Shown here: positions 1 to 5,357 of the stretch, in pieces | Position numbering within the stretch: the stretch's first letter is position 1 | Layout: each line of letters starts with the position of its first letter | Position numbers and translations under genes: made by a program | Assembly: GCA_002342165.1 (NCBI GenBank) | Contig: DDPM01000112.1 | Location: forward strand, 1-5,357 | Source of the DNA: Hylemonella sp. UBA2468 | GTDB taxonomy: Bacteria; Pseudomonadota; Gammaproteobacteria; Burkholderiales; Burkholderiaceae_C | DNA length: 5,357 nt | Direction: 5' to 3' | The notes under the pieces: generated by a model | What the model saw: the letters and a program-made list of their open reading frames with translations, nothing else | What the model was told of the DNA's origin: nothing | Database searches by the model: none

Positions 1-487
1 CTGGTTGGCTAACCAATTGATGGCGGCCATTAAAGGCATCGAGCAGCGTCACCACACCATCCAACCTAAAGTGTGCTGCCAACAACGTGTCGCTGCTTAA
101 GGTTTGCACCACAGGGGCTGGGTCAGCCAAACCTGTGGTTTCGATGATGACCCGATCAAATTCCAGCATCTGTCCCGTATGACGGGCTGCAAACAGTTCG
201 CGCAAAGTTTCCTGTAAGTCGGTTCGCACGGAGCAACAAATGCAGCCATTGGCCAGCAGGCTGATGTTTTCAGATGACATGGTGACCAAGTCGTGGTCAA
301 TGCCAATCTCACCCACCTCGTTAATCACGACTGCCACGCGGTTCATGCCCGGATGGCGCAACAATTGAGAAATCAGAGTGGTTTTGCCGCTGCCCAAAAA
401 ACCAGTGATGAGTGTGACCGGAATGGCACCTGCCAAGGGGTCTCTAAAAAAAGGCTCGTCTCCTTTGGGCCTGCTTACCGAACTCAT
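1..487 (-). CDS. CobW/G3E-family GTP-binding protein, N-terminal part (gene cut by left window edge)
   Basis: This is the first 162 codons of a P-loop GTPase of the CobW/YjiA/G3E class, a family of GTP-driven metallochaperones and metal-centre activators acting in the cytoplasm. Seen directly: a Walker A motif GFLGSGKTT at residues 29-37, the switch region NEVGEIGIDHDLV at 56-68 (the family usually has NEFG, so Val replaces Phe at 58), the metal-binding CxCC motif (C82, C84, C85, in NGCICCSVR) and the Walker-B-like ETTGLADP at 116-123. About half of the usual 320-380 residues is present. The ATG at 487 gives a short 20-residue lead before the P-loop; no good Shine-Dalgarno is visible, and an in-frame upstream TTG near the preceding stop is a weaker option. 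It lies 35 bases downstream of the LVIVD gene on the same strand and is probably cotranscribed. The family call is secure, but the metal and client protein are unknown. Confidence 0.93.
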   Translation of the reverse strand, partial: MSSVSRPKGDEPFFRDPLAGAIPVTLITGFLGSGKTTLISQLLRHPGMNRVAVVINEVGEIGIDHDLVTMSSENISLLANGCICCSVRTDLQETLRELFAARHTGQMLEFDRVIIETTGLADPAPVVQTLSSDTLLAAHFRLDGVVTLLDAFNGRHQLVSQP

Positions 488-522
488 CAGGGTGTGGGTC
501 TTGGAGTCATTGACTAATGGAG

Positions 523-1770
523 TCAAATGTTCATTTCTAAAACATAAAGCCCACCGGTAAATCTATCCACGGTGTACACAATGCGCCGGTCATCCACATA
601 CACGTCGTTGAGTTGAATGGCCCCAGCTGGTGATAGTTTGGGCGCACCAGGCACAAAGTACGCAATTTCTTGAACCTGATACGGGTTGGTGGTGTCATAA
701 ACCCGAACCCCAGCGTTAAAGAAAGAACCAATGATGATGGTGTCGGACCTGAACGACGTGGGCCCGGGCAAGTTTTCGTGCAGGTTATGGGCCCCAAAGC
801 GCCCCCCACGTTTTGCAAAGGCTTCCACAGGTGGAGCAGGAAAGGTACTGATGGGCACAGGGTTGGCTTCGTTGCGTGCATCCACCACCCAAACCAGCTT
901 GGGCCAATCTGCGCCTAAATCTTGCACGCATTCATCGCTCACGATCCAAAGCCCGCGGTCAAACAAAGGCAGTACCGTGTGTGTAAAGCCATTAAAGGGC
1001 GGAGAATGGTTCCATTTGGACACCACCTTCATGTTGCTCATGTCTGAAATATCCAGCACAACAGCACCACCATCTATGTAGCCAATAAAAGCGCGGTCCG
1101 GCCGATCAGGGAACACGTTGGTGTTGTGGGTTCTAAAGCCTGTATCAAACTGTTTGGGCAATCTTGCGGGTGCTGGGGCTTCGTCTCCCTCTCGTGTGCC
1201 GGGGTACCACCAACGGCCAATTTCTTCAGGCTTGGACAGGTTGGACACATCCAGCACCCTGTAAAACTGATCGTCCAGTGGGTTGCGGGGGGTAAAGTCT
1301 GGCGCACCAGAAGACATGTGGATGGTTTTTCCGTCTACAAACCAAAGCGCATGCACACCACGCGAATGTGGTCCAGAACAATCGAAGTGCGAAATAAGTT
1401 TGGGTTGTTCGGGCGTGCTGATGTCAAACAAATCAACCCCCGCAGGCTGGATGCCGACGGTGCTGGCCTGATAAGCCACCGCCATGATGTTGCCCACCAC
1501 ATCCAGAGAGTTGGAGCGCAGCTTCATGTGTGGCAGATCGGTTTGCACGATCAACTTGGGGTTGCGTGGGTCGGTCACATCCACGCCCGAAAAGTTTTTA
1601 GGCGCCGATTCATGCGCCAGCCAGAGTATGCGGCGCCCATCGCCGGTCAGTTGCATGGCCATACCTTCGCCCAAACCACCAAAGCCAGAAAGCTCGTGGT
1701 GCGCGAGTAATTTCATATTGAACGAAAGGGTTTGATCCGCGCGAGACGCGGGTGAAGGTGCATGCAGCAT
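523..1770 (-). CDS. LVIVD-repeat beta-propeller protein
   Basis: A 415-residue protein built from six or seven copies of a repeat in which a strand such as GVDVTD, GVDLFDIST, YRVLDVS, AVVLDIS, VWVVDAR or GVRVYDTTNP is followed by PxLI-type residues. This is the pattern of LVIVD/selenium-binding-like beta-propellers. Between repeats lie His motifs: H53, H135/H140, H215 (THNTN), H264 (FTHTV) and H328/H331 (GAHNLHEN). Biochemical roles in this family are poorly defined; similar propellers can hold metals or act as scaffolds. No signal peptide is evident, so it is probably cytoplasmic. The ATG at 1770 is chosen; a TTG at 1833 would add 21 residues and an ATG at 1716 would remove 18, and none has a strong ribosome-binding site. 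It sits between the deacetylase-like hydrolase and the CobW GTPase on the same strand, suggesting a shared job. Fold call firm, function unknown. Confidence 0.88.
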   Translation of the reverse strand: MLHAPSPASRADQTLSFNMKLLAHHELSGFGGLGEGMAMQLTGDGRRILWLAHESAPKNFSGVDVTDPRNPKLIVQTDLPHMKLRSNSLDVVGNIMAVAYQASTVGIQPAGVDLFDISTPEQPKLISHFDCSGPHSRGVHALWFVDGKTIHMSSGAPDFTPRNPLDDQFYRVLDVSNLSKPEEIGRWWYPGTREGDEAPAPARLPKQFDTGFRTHNTNVFPDRPDRAFIGYIDGGAVVLDISDMSNMKVVSKWNHSPPFNGFTHTVLPLFDRGLWIVSDECVQDLGADWPKLVWVVDARNEANPVPISTFPAPPVEAFAKRGGRFGAHNLHENLPGPTSFRSDTIIIGSFFNAGVRVYDTTNPYQVQEIAYFVPGAPKLSPAGAIQLNDVYVDDRRIVYTVDRFTGGLYVLEMNI

Positions 1771-1778
1771 GATTGAAG

Positions 1779-1862
1779 TTACCAGTTGAATTTCTTGAAT
1801 GAATATAAACCACTGGGTCCAATGAACGACCAATGGGTTCTGAAGCGTTCCAAGGTTTTCAT
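1779..1862 (-). CDS. Possible 27-residue leader/coupling peptide
   Basis: A 28-codon frame starts at an ATG that overlaps the deacetylase stop codon in an ATGA arrangement and ends with TAA 8 bases before the chosen LVIVD start. The predicted peptide begins MKTLERFRTHW and ends FKKFNW; it is basic and aromatic-rich and resembles nothing I recognise. The geometry would allow terminating ribosomes to restart and then reach the LVIVD start, which itself lacks a good Shine-Dalgarno. There is no ribosome-binding site of its own and no other sign of coding, so chance is quite possible in this 88-base gap. Confidence 0.25.
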   Translation of the reverse strand: MKTLERFRTHWSFIGPSGLYSFKKFNW

Positions 1863-2752
1863 GTTGTGGGTTGCTGCTCTAAAAACCAGTCCAAAATTTC
1901 CTCACCAGTCCATACCAGCACTTTGTCATGGCCCAAGACATAGTCGTAAAGCTCTTCAAGATACCCAATGCGGTGTGGCACACCGCTCAGGTAGGGGTGT
2001 ACCGATATGGCCATCACCCTGGGGGTTTGGGCACCGTCTTTGTACAAACGGTCAAATTGGGCTTTGCCCCGTTTGAGCATTTCATCGGACGAGTGTTGTT
2101 GCACCGCTGAAATGGCCACGTCATTCAACTCAATGGTGTAAGGCAACGCTGTTATGGGGCCCTTTGAGGAGTTCAGAGACACGGGTTGATCGTCCAACAC
2201 CCAGTTGGCTACATAGTCAATACCGCATTCAGCGAGGTGGTCTAGAGTGTCGTCTGTCTCTGTAAGGCCAGGGCTCTCCCACCCCCGTGGCGCTTTGCCT
2301 GTGAATTTGCGAATTTCGTCCATCGTTTCACGAATGGCTCCCAGTTGGTCTTCCACTTTGTGCATAGGCCGTTGCACCAAACCATGACCCATGAATTCCC
2401 AACCCGCATGTAATGCCGCAGTGCACACCTCTTCGTACATGCGGCATGTGGTGCCATTGAGCGCGAAAGTAGCTTTCATCTTGCGGTCGTTGAGCGCTTC
2501 CAGCAGTCGCCAAAACCCTACGCGCATACCGTACTCATGCCAAGACCAGTTGGGCACATCGGGCAGCATGGGGTTACCCATGGGGGGCGGAAGCAATGCC
2601 CGGGGCATGGCGCTAGTGGGCTCCCATACTTCTACGTTGACGATGTTCCAGAGCACCACCCGCGCATTCCCAGGAAGTTTCAAGCCTGGGCGGTTAACTA
2701 TGGATTGGTATGGTGCGCGTGCCCGAACGCTGTGTCCAATGGGATGGTTCAT
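1859..2752 (-). CDS. Polysaccharide deacetylase family (PuuE/NodB-like) hydrolase
   Basis: A 297-residue cytoplasmic protein related to the NodB-fold hydrolases, nearest in pattern to the PuuE (allantoinase analogue) branch. Seen: WNIVNVEVWEP at about 35-45 where NodB proteins carry their Asp-Asp motif; WHEYGMRVGFWRLLEAL at 71-87, very like the PuuE (Y/H)EYGxRVGFWR signature; MGHGLVQRPMH at 121-131 as the histidine motif; GWESPGLTET at 157-166; LDDQP at 186-190; HPYLSGVPHR at 252-261; and WTGEEILDW near the C-terminus. Length fits the family. The start at 2752 is set by AGGAG five bases upstream; a start 20 codons earlier lacks such a site. It is the first gene of the leftward set, 241 bases from the divergent receptor gene, and its stop overlaps a tiny frame. 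The likely reaction is hydrolysis of a C-N amide bond in a small molecule rather than a sugar polymer, but the substrate is not deducible. Allantoinase itself is possible, though no purine-catabolism genes are adjacent. Confidence 0.88.
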   Translation of the reverse strand: MNHPIGHSVRARAPYQSIVNRPGLKLPGNARVVLWNIVNVEVWEPTSAMPRALLPPPMGNPMLPDVPNWSWHEYGMRVGFWRLLEALNDRKMKATFALNGTTCRMYEEVCTAALHAGWEFMGHGLVQRPMHKVEDQLGAIRETMDEIRKFTGKAPRGWESPGLTETDDTLDHLAECGIDYVANWVLDDQPVSLNSSKGPITALPYTIELNDVAISAVQQHSSDEMLKRGKAQFDRLYKDGAQTPRVMAISVHPYLSGVPHRIGYLEELYDYVLGHDKVLVWTGEEILDWFLEQQPTT

Positions 2753-2757
2753 ATCGG

Positions 2758-2762
2758 CTCCT
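2758..2762 (-). promoter_or_regulatory. Ribosome-binding site of the deacetylase-like gene
   Basis: On the minus strand, AGGAG lies 5 bases before the ATG at 2752. It is the best Shine-Dalgarno in the leftward set and decides the start codon against the longer in-frame option at 2812. Confidence 0.8.
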
Positions 2763-2815
2763 GAAGTCTTGAGTGTGAACTCGGGTTTTACAAATGCAGC
2801 TAACGATTGCATGAG

Positions 2816-2844
2816 ATCATAAATTCTTGAGATTTGTTACTCAT
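2816..2844 (-). promoter_or_regulatory. Candidate sigma-70 promoter for the leftward gene set
   Basis: Reading the minus strand, a -10-like TATGAT (2816-2821, five of six consensus bases) follows a weak -35-like ATGAGT (2839-2844, three of six) with a 17-base spacer. Transcription would begin near 2809 and leave a leader of about 55 bases before the ATG at 2752. The -10 element and spacing are good, but the -35 is poor, so an activator may be needed. Prediction by eye only. Confidence 0.38.
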
Positions 2845-2897
2845 TTGCTGAACTCTAAAGTGGGGTAATTACTGATGGTTTGGGGGTGCTTGCGCAC

Positions 2898-2925
2898 TTC
2901 ATCAGCTGAGTTAATTCCTTAGAAT
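2898..2925 (+). promoter_or_regulatory. Candidate promoter for the receptor-amidohydrolase-dehydrogenase operon
   Basis: A -10-like TAGAAT (2920-2925, five of six consensus bases) is preceded, after a 16-base spacer, by a weak -35-like TTCATC (2898-2903). The start would fall near 2932, giving a leader of about 60 bases. It overlaps the TCAGCTGA palindrome at 2902-2909, where a regulator could act. An alternative, TTGCTG (2845-2850) with TAATTA (2866-2871), has too short a spacer (15 bases). Confidence 0.3.
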
Positions 2926-2983
2926 GAAACTGTCAATGCTGAGTGCCTCATCTCTCAGGCATGTTGGCATATCACATCAATCT

Positions 2984-2988
2984 GGAGA
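2984..2988 (+). promoter_or_regulatory. Ribosome-binding site of the receptor gene
   Basis: GGAGA lies just before two consecutive ATG codons (2994 and 2997), well spaced for either. It argues against the upstream in-frame GTG at 2943, which would also place 17 residues ahead of the signal peptide. Confidence 0.75.
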
Positions 2989-2993
2989 CAAAC

Positions 2994-3968
2994 ATGATGA
3001 AAAATCTATGGACCACTTTGGGGGCTGCATGCTTGGTCTTTGCTGGCATGGTGGGTACGGCTTTAGCTCAAAACTTTCCCAACCGACCCGTCAAGCTTGT
3101 GGTCACTTACCCACCGGGAGGTAGCTCAGATTTGATGGCCCGCATCATGGGTCAAAAGCTCAGCGATTACTGGAATCAACCTGTGATCATTGAAAGCAAG
3201 CCCGGTGCTGCAGGATCCATTGGTATGGAGTTTGCCGCGCGTCAGGCGGCTGACGGTTACACCTTCGTGATTGGCAACTTGGGCCCCGCATCGGTGAACC
3301 CTTTGATCACCAAAGTGCCCTACAGCATGGAAAACGATTTCATTGCGGTTTCCCTCACGGCCACCGGCCCCAACATTCTGGTGGTGCCCAGCAAATCGCC
3401 ATTCAAAAATTTGGGAGATTTGTTAACAGCAGCCAAAGCCAAAAACAACTCCCTTAATTTTGGTACCAGCGGAACGGGCAGCATGTCGCACTTGGCGGGC
3501 GAGCTCATCATGCGCCAAGCGGGTGTCAAGATGACGGGTGTGGCTTACAAAGGCGGCGGTTTGGCTGTGAATGATGTGCTGGCAGGTCAAATTGACTTTA
3601 TCGTTTCAGATGCGTTGCCCGTGGCGCAGCACATCAAATCTGGCGGATTGCGTCCTTTGGCCATCACCAGCGAAAAACGCTCGCCCTTGTTTCCGGATAT
3701 CCCCACTTTTGCTGAAGGGGGCTTGCAGGGTTTGGTGGCGGTGAACTGGTGGGGCGTGTTTTTACCCGCAGGTACACCCAAGGCCATCGTAGACCGTTAC
3801 AACGAGGCCTTGAGCAAGGTCATGGTCAACCCTGACCTCAAAGAGCGCTTTGGCGGCTTGGGTGTGGAGGCCATGGCTTCATCACCCGAAGAGTTCAGGG
3901 CTTTCTTGGCCTCTGAAAAAGCCAAATACTCCAAACTCATTGCAGACAACAACATCAAGGCAGATTGA
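2994..3968 (+). CDS. Tripartite-tricarboxylate (Bug/TctC-type) periplasmic solute receptor
   Basis: A 324-residue substrate-binding protein of the TctC/Bug family. These periplasmic receptors bind small carboxylates, amides or aromatics for tripartite tricarboxylate transporters or signalling. A signal peptide is clear: Lys at 3, a hydrophobic core at about 9-22 and a TALA-Q cleavage site after residue 25. The mature protein opens with FPNRPVKLVVTYPPGGSSD, the family's N-terminal ligand loop, followed by PVIIESKPGAAGSIG, a second pocket segment, and later NFGTSGTGSMSHLAGE, VAYKGGG and FPDIPTFAE. All are typical, and the length is normal. The start follows GGAGA at 2984. No membrane partners (TctA/TctB) occur in the window, which is common for these receptors in Burkholderiales. 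The amidohydrolase begins 2 bases after the stop, so the ligand is probably that enzyme's substrate or a precursor. Family assignment is very secure; the ligand is unknown. Confidence 0.96.
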   Translation: MMKNLWTTLGAACLVFAGMVGTALAQNFPNRPVKLVVTYPPGGSSDLMARIMGQKLSDYWNQPVIIESKPGAAGSIGMEFAARQAADGYTFVIGNLGPASVNPLITKVPYSMENDFIAVSLTATGPNILVVPSKSPFKNLGDLLTAAKAKNNSLNFGTSGTGSMSHLAGELIMRQAGVKMTGVAYKGGGLAVNDVLAGQIDFIVSDALPVAQHIKSGGLRPLAITSEKRSPLFPDIPTFAEGGLQGLVAVNWWGVFLPAGTPKAIVDRYNEALSKVMVNPDLKERFGGLGVEAMASSPEEFRAFLASEKAKYSKLIADNNIKAD

Positions 3969-3970
3969 AC

Positions 3971-5149
3971 ATGTTTTTTACTTGCGCCCCTCATTGCACC
4001 GACCCTTCGCACAAGCACCATGCAGCTGCTACCAAATCCAGCAACAGGGCACGTGTGTCGGTGCCTGTCCTTCCGGCCACCGCCCGAGCAAAGGCAACGG
4101 GTCCTGCTAAGGGCGCAGGCAAAATGCCGCGCATTGACATTCATTGCCACTATTTCAATCCTGAGGTGGGCAAAAAAGCCTCGGTATTGAACCCCGTGGA
4201 GCTAGAGGTGGGGCATATATATGCCAACCAATTGACACGCGACGTCAATGCCAAACAAATGAAAGACCGGTCGCCCAAGCTGTCCAACATTGAAGTCCGG
4301 TTGAAGGATATGGACCGCATGGGCATTGACATCCAAGCGGTATCCCCTGCACCCTTTCAGTACTACTATTTTGCAGAACCCGACTTTGGAGCCGAGCTGG
4401 CGCGCGATGTCAACAACGGCATTGCCGACATCGTGGCCAAGCACCCGGATCGCTTTATGGGCCTGGGCACGGTGCCTTTGCAAAACGCCGACTTCGCTGT
4501 GAAAGAGCTCAACCGTGCAGTTAAGGATTTGGGCTTGCGGGGCATTGAAATCAATACCCACGTCAATGGCAAAAACCTGACCGACCCCTCTTTAAACCTC
4601 GAAAAGTTCTTTGCCCGCGTGCAAGAGTTGGGGGTCACCCTGTTCATGCATCCCAATGGGTTTACCGATGCCCAGCGTTTGACCAACCACTACTTGAACA
4701 ACGTGATTGGCAACCCCCTTGAAACCACCATTGCGGTCAGCCACTTGATTTTTGACGGCGTTATGGAGCGCAACCCCAAGCTCAAAGTGGTGCTGGCTCA
4801 CAGTGGCGGTTATTTGGCGCACTATTGGGCGCGGATGGACCATGCGCACCGCGCCCGTCCAGACCTCAAAACAGTGATCAAGAAAAAACCTTCTTCCTAT
4901 TTGGAACGGTTTTACTTCGACACCATCACCTTTGATGCCGACATGCTGCGTCACCTCATCAACCGCTTTGGCGCGGAGCATGTCTTGCTAGGTACTGACT
5001 ACCCTTATGACATGGGTGAGGAAGACCCACTGGGCTTAATTGGCTCTGTCAAAAAGCTCAGCCGCGCTGACAAAGACCTCATTCAAGGTGGCAATGCCCT
5101 TCGCCTCTTGAAGGTCACGCCGGTCAAAAAACCTGCTGCCAAAAAATAG
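3971..5149 (+). CDS. ACMSD-like metal-dependent amidohydrolase (Amidohydro_2 family) with N-terminal extension
   Basis: A 392-residue TIM-barrel hydrolase or decarboxylase of the Amidohydro_2 group, which includes aminocarboxymuconate-semialdehyde decarboxylase and gamma-resorcylate decarboxylase. Expected metal ligands are visible: H58 and H60 in DIHCHYFNP, H227 in LFMHPNGF, H277 in VLAHSGG and D343 in LLGTDYPYD; their spacing fits the ACMSD pattern closely. The C-terminus is Lys-rich (VKKPAAKK). The catalytic domain starts at about residue 52, where another ATG (4124) would give a normal 341-residue enzyme. The ATG at 3971 is preferred because it lies 2 bases after the receptor stop and the frame stays open. 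The extra 51 residues hold a Cys/His cluster (C5, H8, C9, H14, H16, H17) and then a basic, Ala-rich linker. It would be cytoplasmic and coexpressed with the receptor. Decarboxylase versus hydrolase activity, and the substrate, cannot be decided. Confidence 0.93.
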   Translation: MFFTCAPHCTDPSHKHHAAATKSSNRARVSVPVLPATARAKATGPAKGAGKMPRIDIHCHYFNPEVGKKASVLNPVELEVGHIYANQLTRDVNAKQMKDRSPKLSNIEVRLKDMDRMGIDIQAVSPAPFQYYYFAEPDFGAELARDVNNGIADIVAKHPDRFMGLGTVPLQNADFAVKELNRAVKDLGLRGIEINTHVNGKNLTDPSLNLEKFFARVQELGVTLFMHPNGFTDAQRLTNHYLNNVIGNPLETTIAVSHLIFDGVMERNPKLKVVLAHSGGYLAHYWARMDHAHRARPDLKTVIKKKPSSYLERFYFDTITFDADMLRHLINRFGAEHVLLGTDYPYDMGEEDPLGLIGSVKKLSRADKDLIQGGNALRLLKVTPVKKPAAKK

Positions 5150-5159
5150 GGCGGTCGTT

Positions 5160-5357
5160 GTGACCGCATACACCCCAAGGCAAGTGGGGGATTGCTTTAA
5201 TGTGGAAGACCTGCAGGCCTTAGCTCGGCAGCGTCTGCCACGCTGTATTTACGATTTTTATGCCGGTGGTGCTGAAGACGAGTTCACGCTGCAGCAAAAC
5301 CGAGCAGCATTTTCTCAAGTGCAGTTTGCACCCAGGGTGCTTCAGGATGTCAGGTCT
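5160..5357 (+). CDS. FMN-dependent alpha-hydroxy-acid dehydrogenase, N-terminal part (cut by right window edge)
   Basis: The first 66 codons of a member of the FMN_dh family (lactate, mandelate and glycolate oxidising flavoenzymes), which oxidise 2-hydroxy acids to 2-keto acids and pass electrons to quinones or oxygen. Seen: FNVEDLQALARQRLPR at 13-28, YDFYAGGAEDEFTLQQNRAAF at 31-51 and FAPRVLQDV at 56-64, the usual N-terminal order. About 350 further residues, with the catalytic His/Arg, lie outside. F33 aligns with the Tyr that contacts the substrate carboxylate in mandelate dehydrogenase and glycolate oxidase. The start is uncertain: GTG at 5160 follows AGGG by 8 bases and lies 10 bases after the previous stop, while GTG at 5184 or 5202 would give shorter leads. 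No in-frame ATG exists here. It is probably third in the rightward operon, perhaps oxidising a hydroxy acid made by the amidohydrolase. Confidence 0.88.
   Translation, partial: MTAYTPRQVGDCFNVEDLQALARQRLPRCIYDFYAGGAEDEFTLQQNRAAFSQVQFAPRVLQDVRS

Larger units (their letters stand above)
2753..2993. other. Divergent intergenic control region with small dyads
   Basis: This 241-base stretch separates the two divergent gene sets and is more A+T-rich than the genes. It holds short perfect palindromes GTAATTAC (2865-2872) and TCAGCTGA (2902-2909), plus an inverted pair CTGATG (2872-2877) and CATCAG (2900-2905) enclosing GTGC-TTGC-GCAC (2886-2897). A 5-bp inverted repeat TGCCT/AGGCA (2944-2961) lies in the presumed receptor leader. 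No regulator gene is in view, and no known operator consensus was recognised. It probably serves both directions. Confidence 0.5.

Noticed and set aside
446..452. Run of seven A (T7 on the coding strand) near the start of the GTPase gene, possible slippage or sequencing error
   Set aside because: The frame continues correctly through Walker A and all later motifs, so there is no sign of a frameshift.
488..511. Seven-codon frame (MTPRPTP) ending in TGATG at the GTPase start
   Set aside because: It is too short, has no ribosome-binding site and shows no sign of conservation. Likely chance.
1126..1710. A 194-codon open frame on the plus strand opposite the LVIVD gene
   Set aside because: The minus strand here encodes clear LVIVD repeats. 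The plus-strand translation has no recognisable domain and is best explained as an antisense shadow.
1771..1833. TTG start adding WFIFIQEIQLVTSIML to the LVIVD protein as a possible membrane or signal segment
   Set aside because: It contains acidic and polar residues, has no export cleavage site and no Shine-Dalgarno before the TTG. The ATG at 1770 is preferred, though not proven.
2391..2822. A 143-codon plus-strand open frame opposite the deacetylase gene
   Set aside because: It is antisense to a well-supported family protein, with no motif and no plausible ribosome-binding site.
3024..3032. Possible lipoprotein lipobox (GAAC, Cys 13) in the receptor signal peptide
   Set aside because: The -3 residue is Gly rather than Leu/Val/Ile and the preceding hydrophobic stretch is too short. 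A TALA-Q signal peptidase I site follows at residue 25.
5150..5199. Possible terminator between the amidohydrolase and the dehydrogenase
   Set aside because: GCGGTCGTTGTGACCGC forms a short hairpin-like dyad (GCGGTC/GACCGC) just after the stop codon, but no T-run follows and the next gene begins about 10 bases downstream. Intrinsic termination is not supported.

Overview
The window looks like chromosomal DNA of a betaproteobacterium, most likely Burkholderiales, Comamonadaceae-like. This is inferred from the tripartite-tricarboxylate (Bug/TctC) receptor, the protein types beside it, moderate G+C and heavy use of TTG for leucine. It is coding almost throughout. No RNA gene, insertion sequence, CRISPR array or convincing terminator was seen.

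The genes form two divergent sets that read away from an intergenic region at about 2753-2993. Leftward (minus strand), in transcription order: a PuuE/NodB-like polysaccharide-deacetylase-family hydrolase (1859-2752), a possible 27-residue peptide whose start overlaps its stop codon (1779-1862), an LVIVD-repeat beta-propeller protein (523-1770), and the first 162 codons of a CobW/G3E-family GTPase that runs off the left edge (1-487). Rightward (plus strand): a secreted Bug-type solute receptor (2994-3968), an ACMSD-like metal-dependent amidohydrolase (3971-5149) and the first 66 codons of an FMN-dependent alpha-hydroxy-acid dehydrogenase (5160-5357 and beyond). Spacing on the right is tight (2 and 10 bases), so it reads as one operon. 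The left set is looser (gaps of 88 and 35 bases) but co-oriented.

A reasonable reading, which is inference, is a catabolic locus for an unidentified small carboxylate or amide. The periplasmic receptor would capture it, and the amidohydrolase, hydroxy-acid dehydrogenase and deacetylase-like hydrolase would process it. The LVIVD protein has a histidine motif in most of its repeats, and the next gene encodes a metallochaperone-type GTPase, so a metal-dependent role is possible. No substrate can be assigned from sequence alone. The points most worth following up are the Cys/His-rich N-terminal extension of the amidohydrolase, the His-decorated LVIVD propeller beside CobW, the altered catalytic motifs of the deacetylase, and a Phe where related FMN enzymes have their substrate-binding Tyr.
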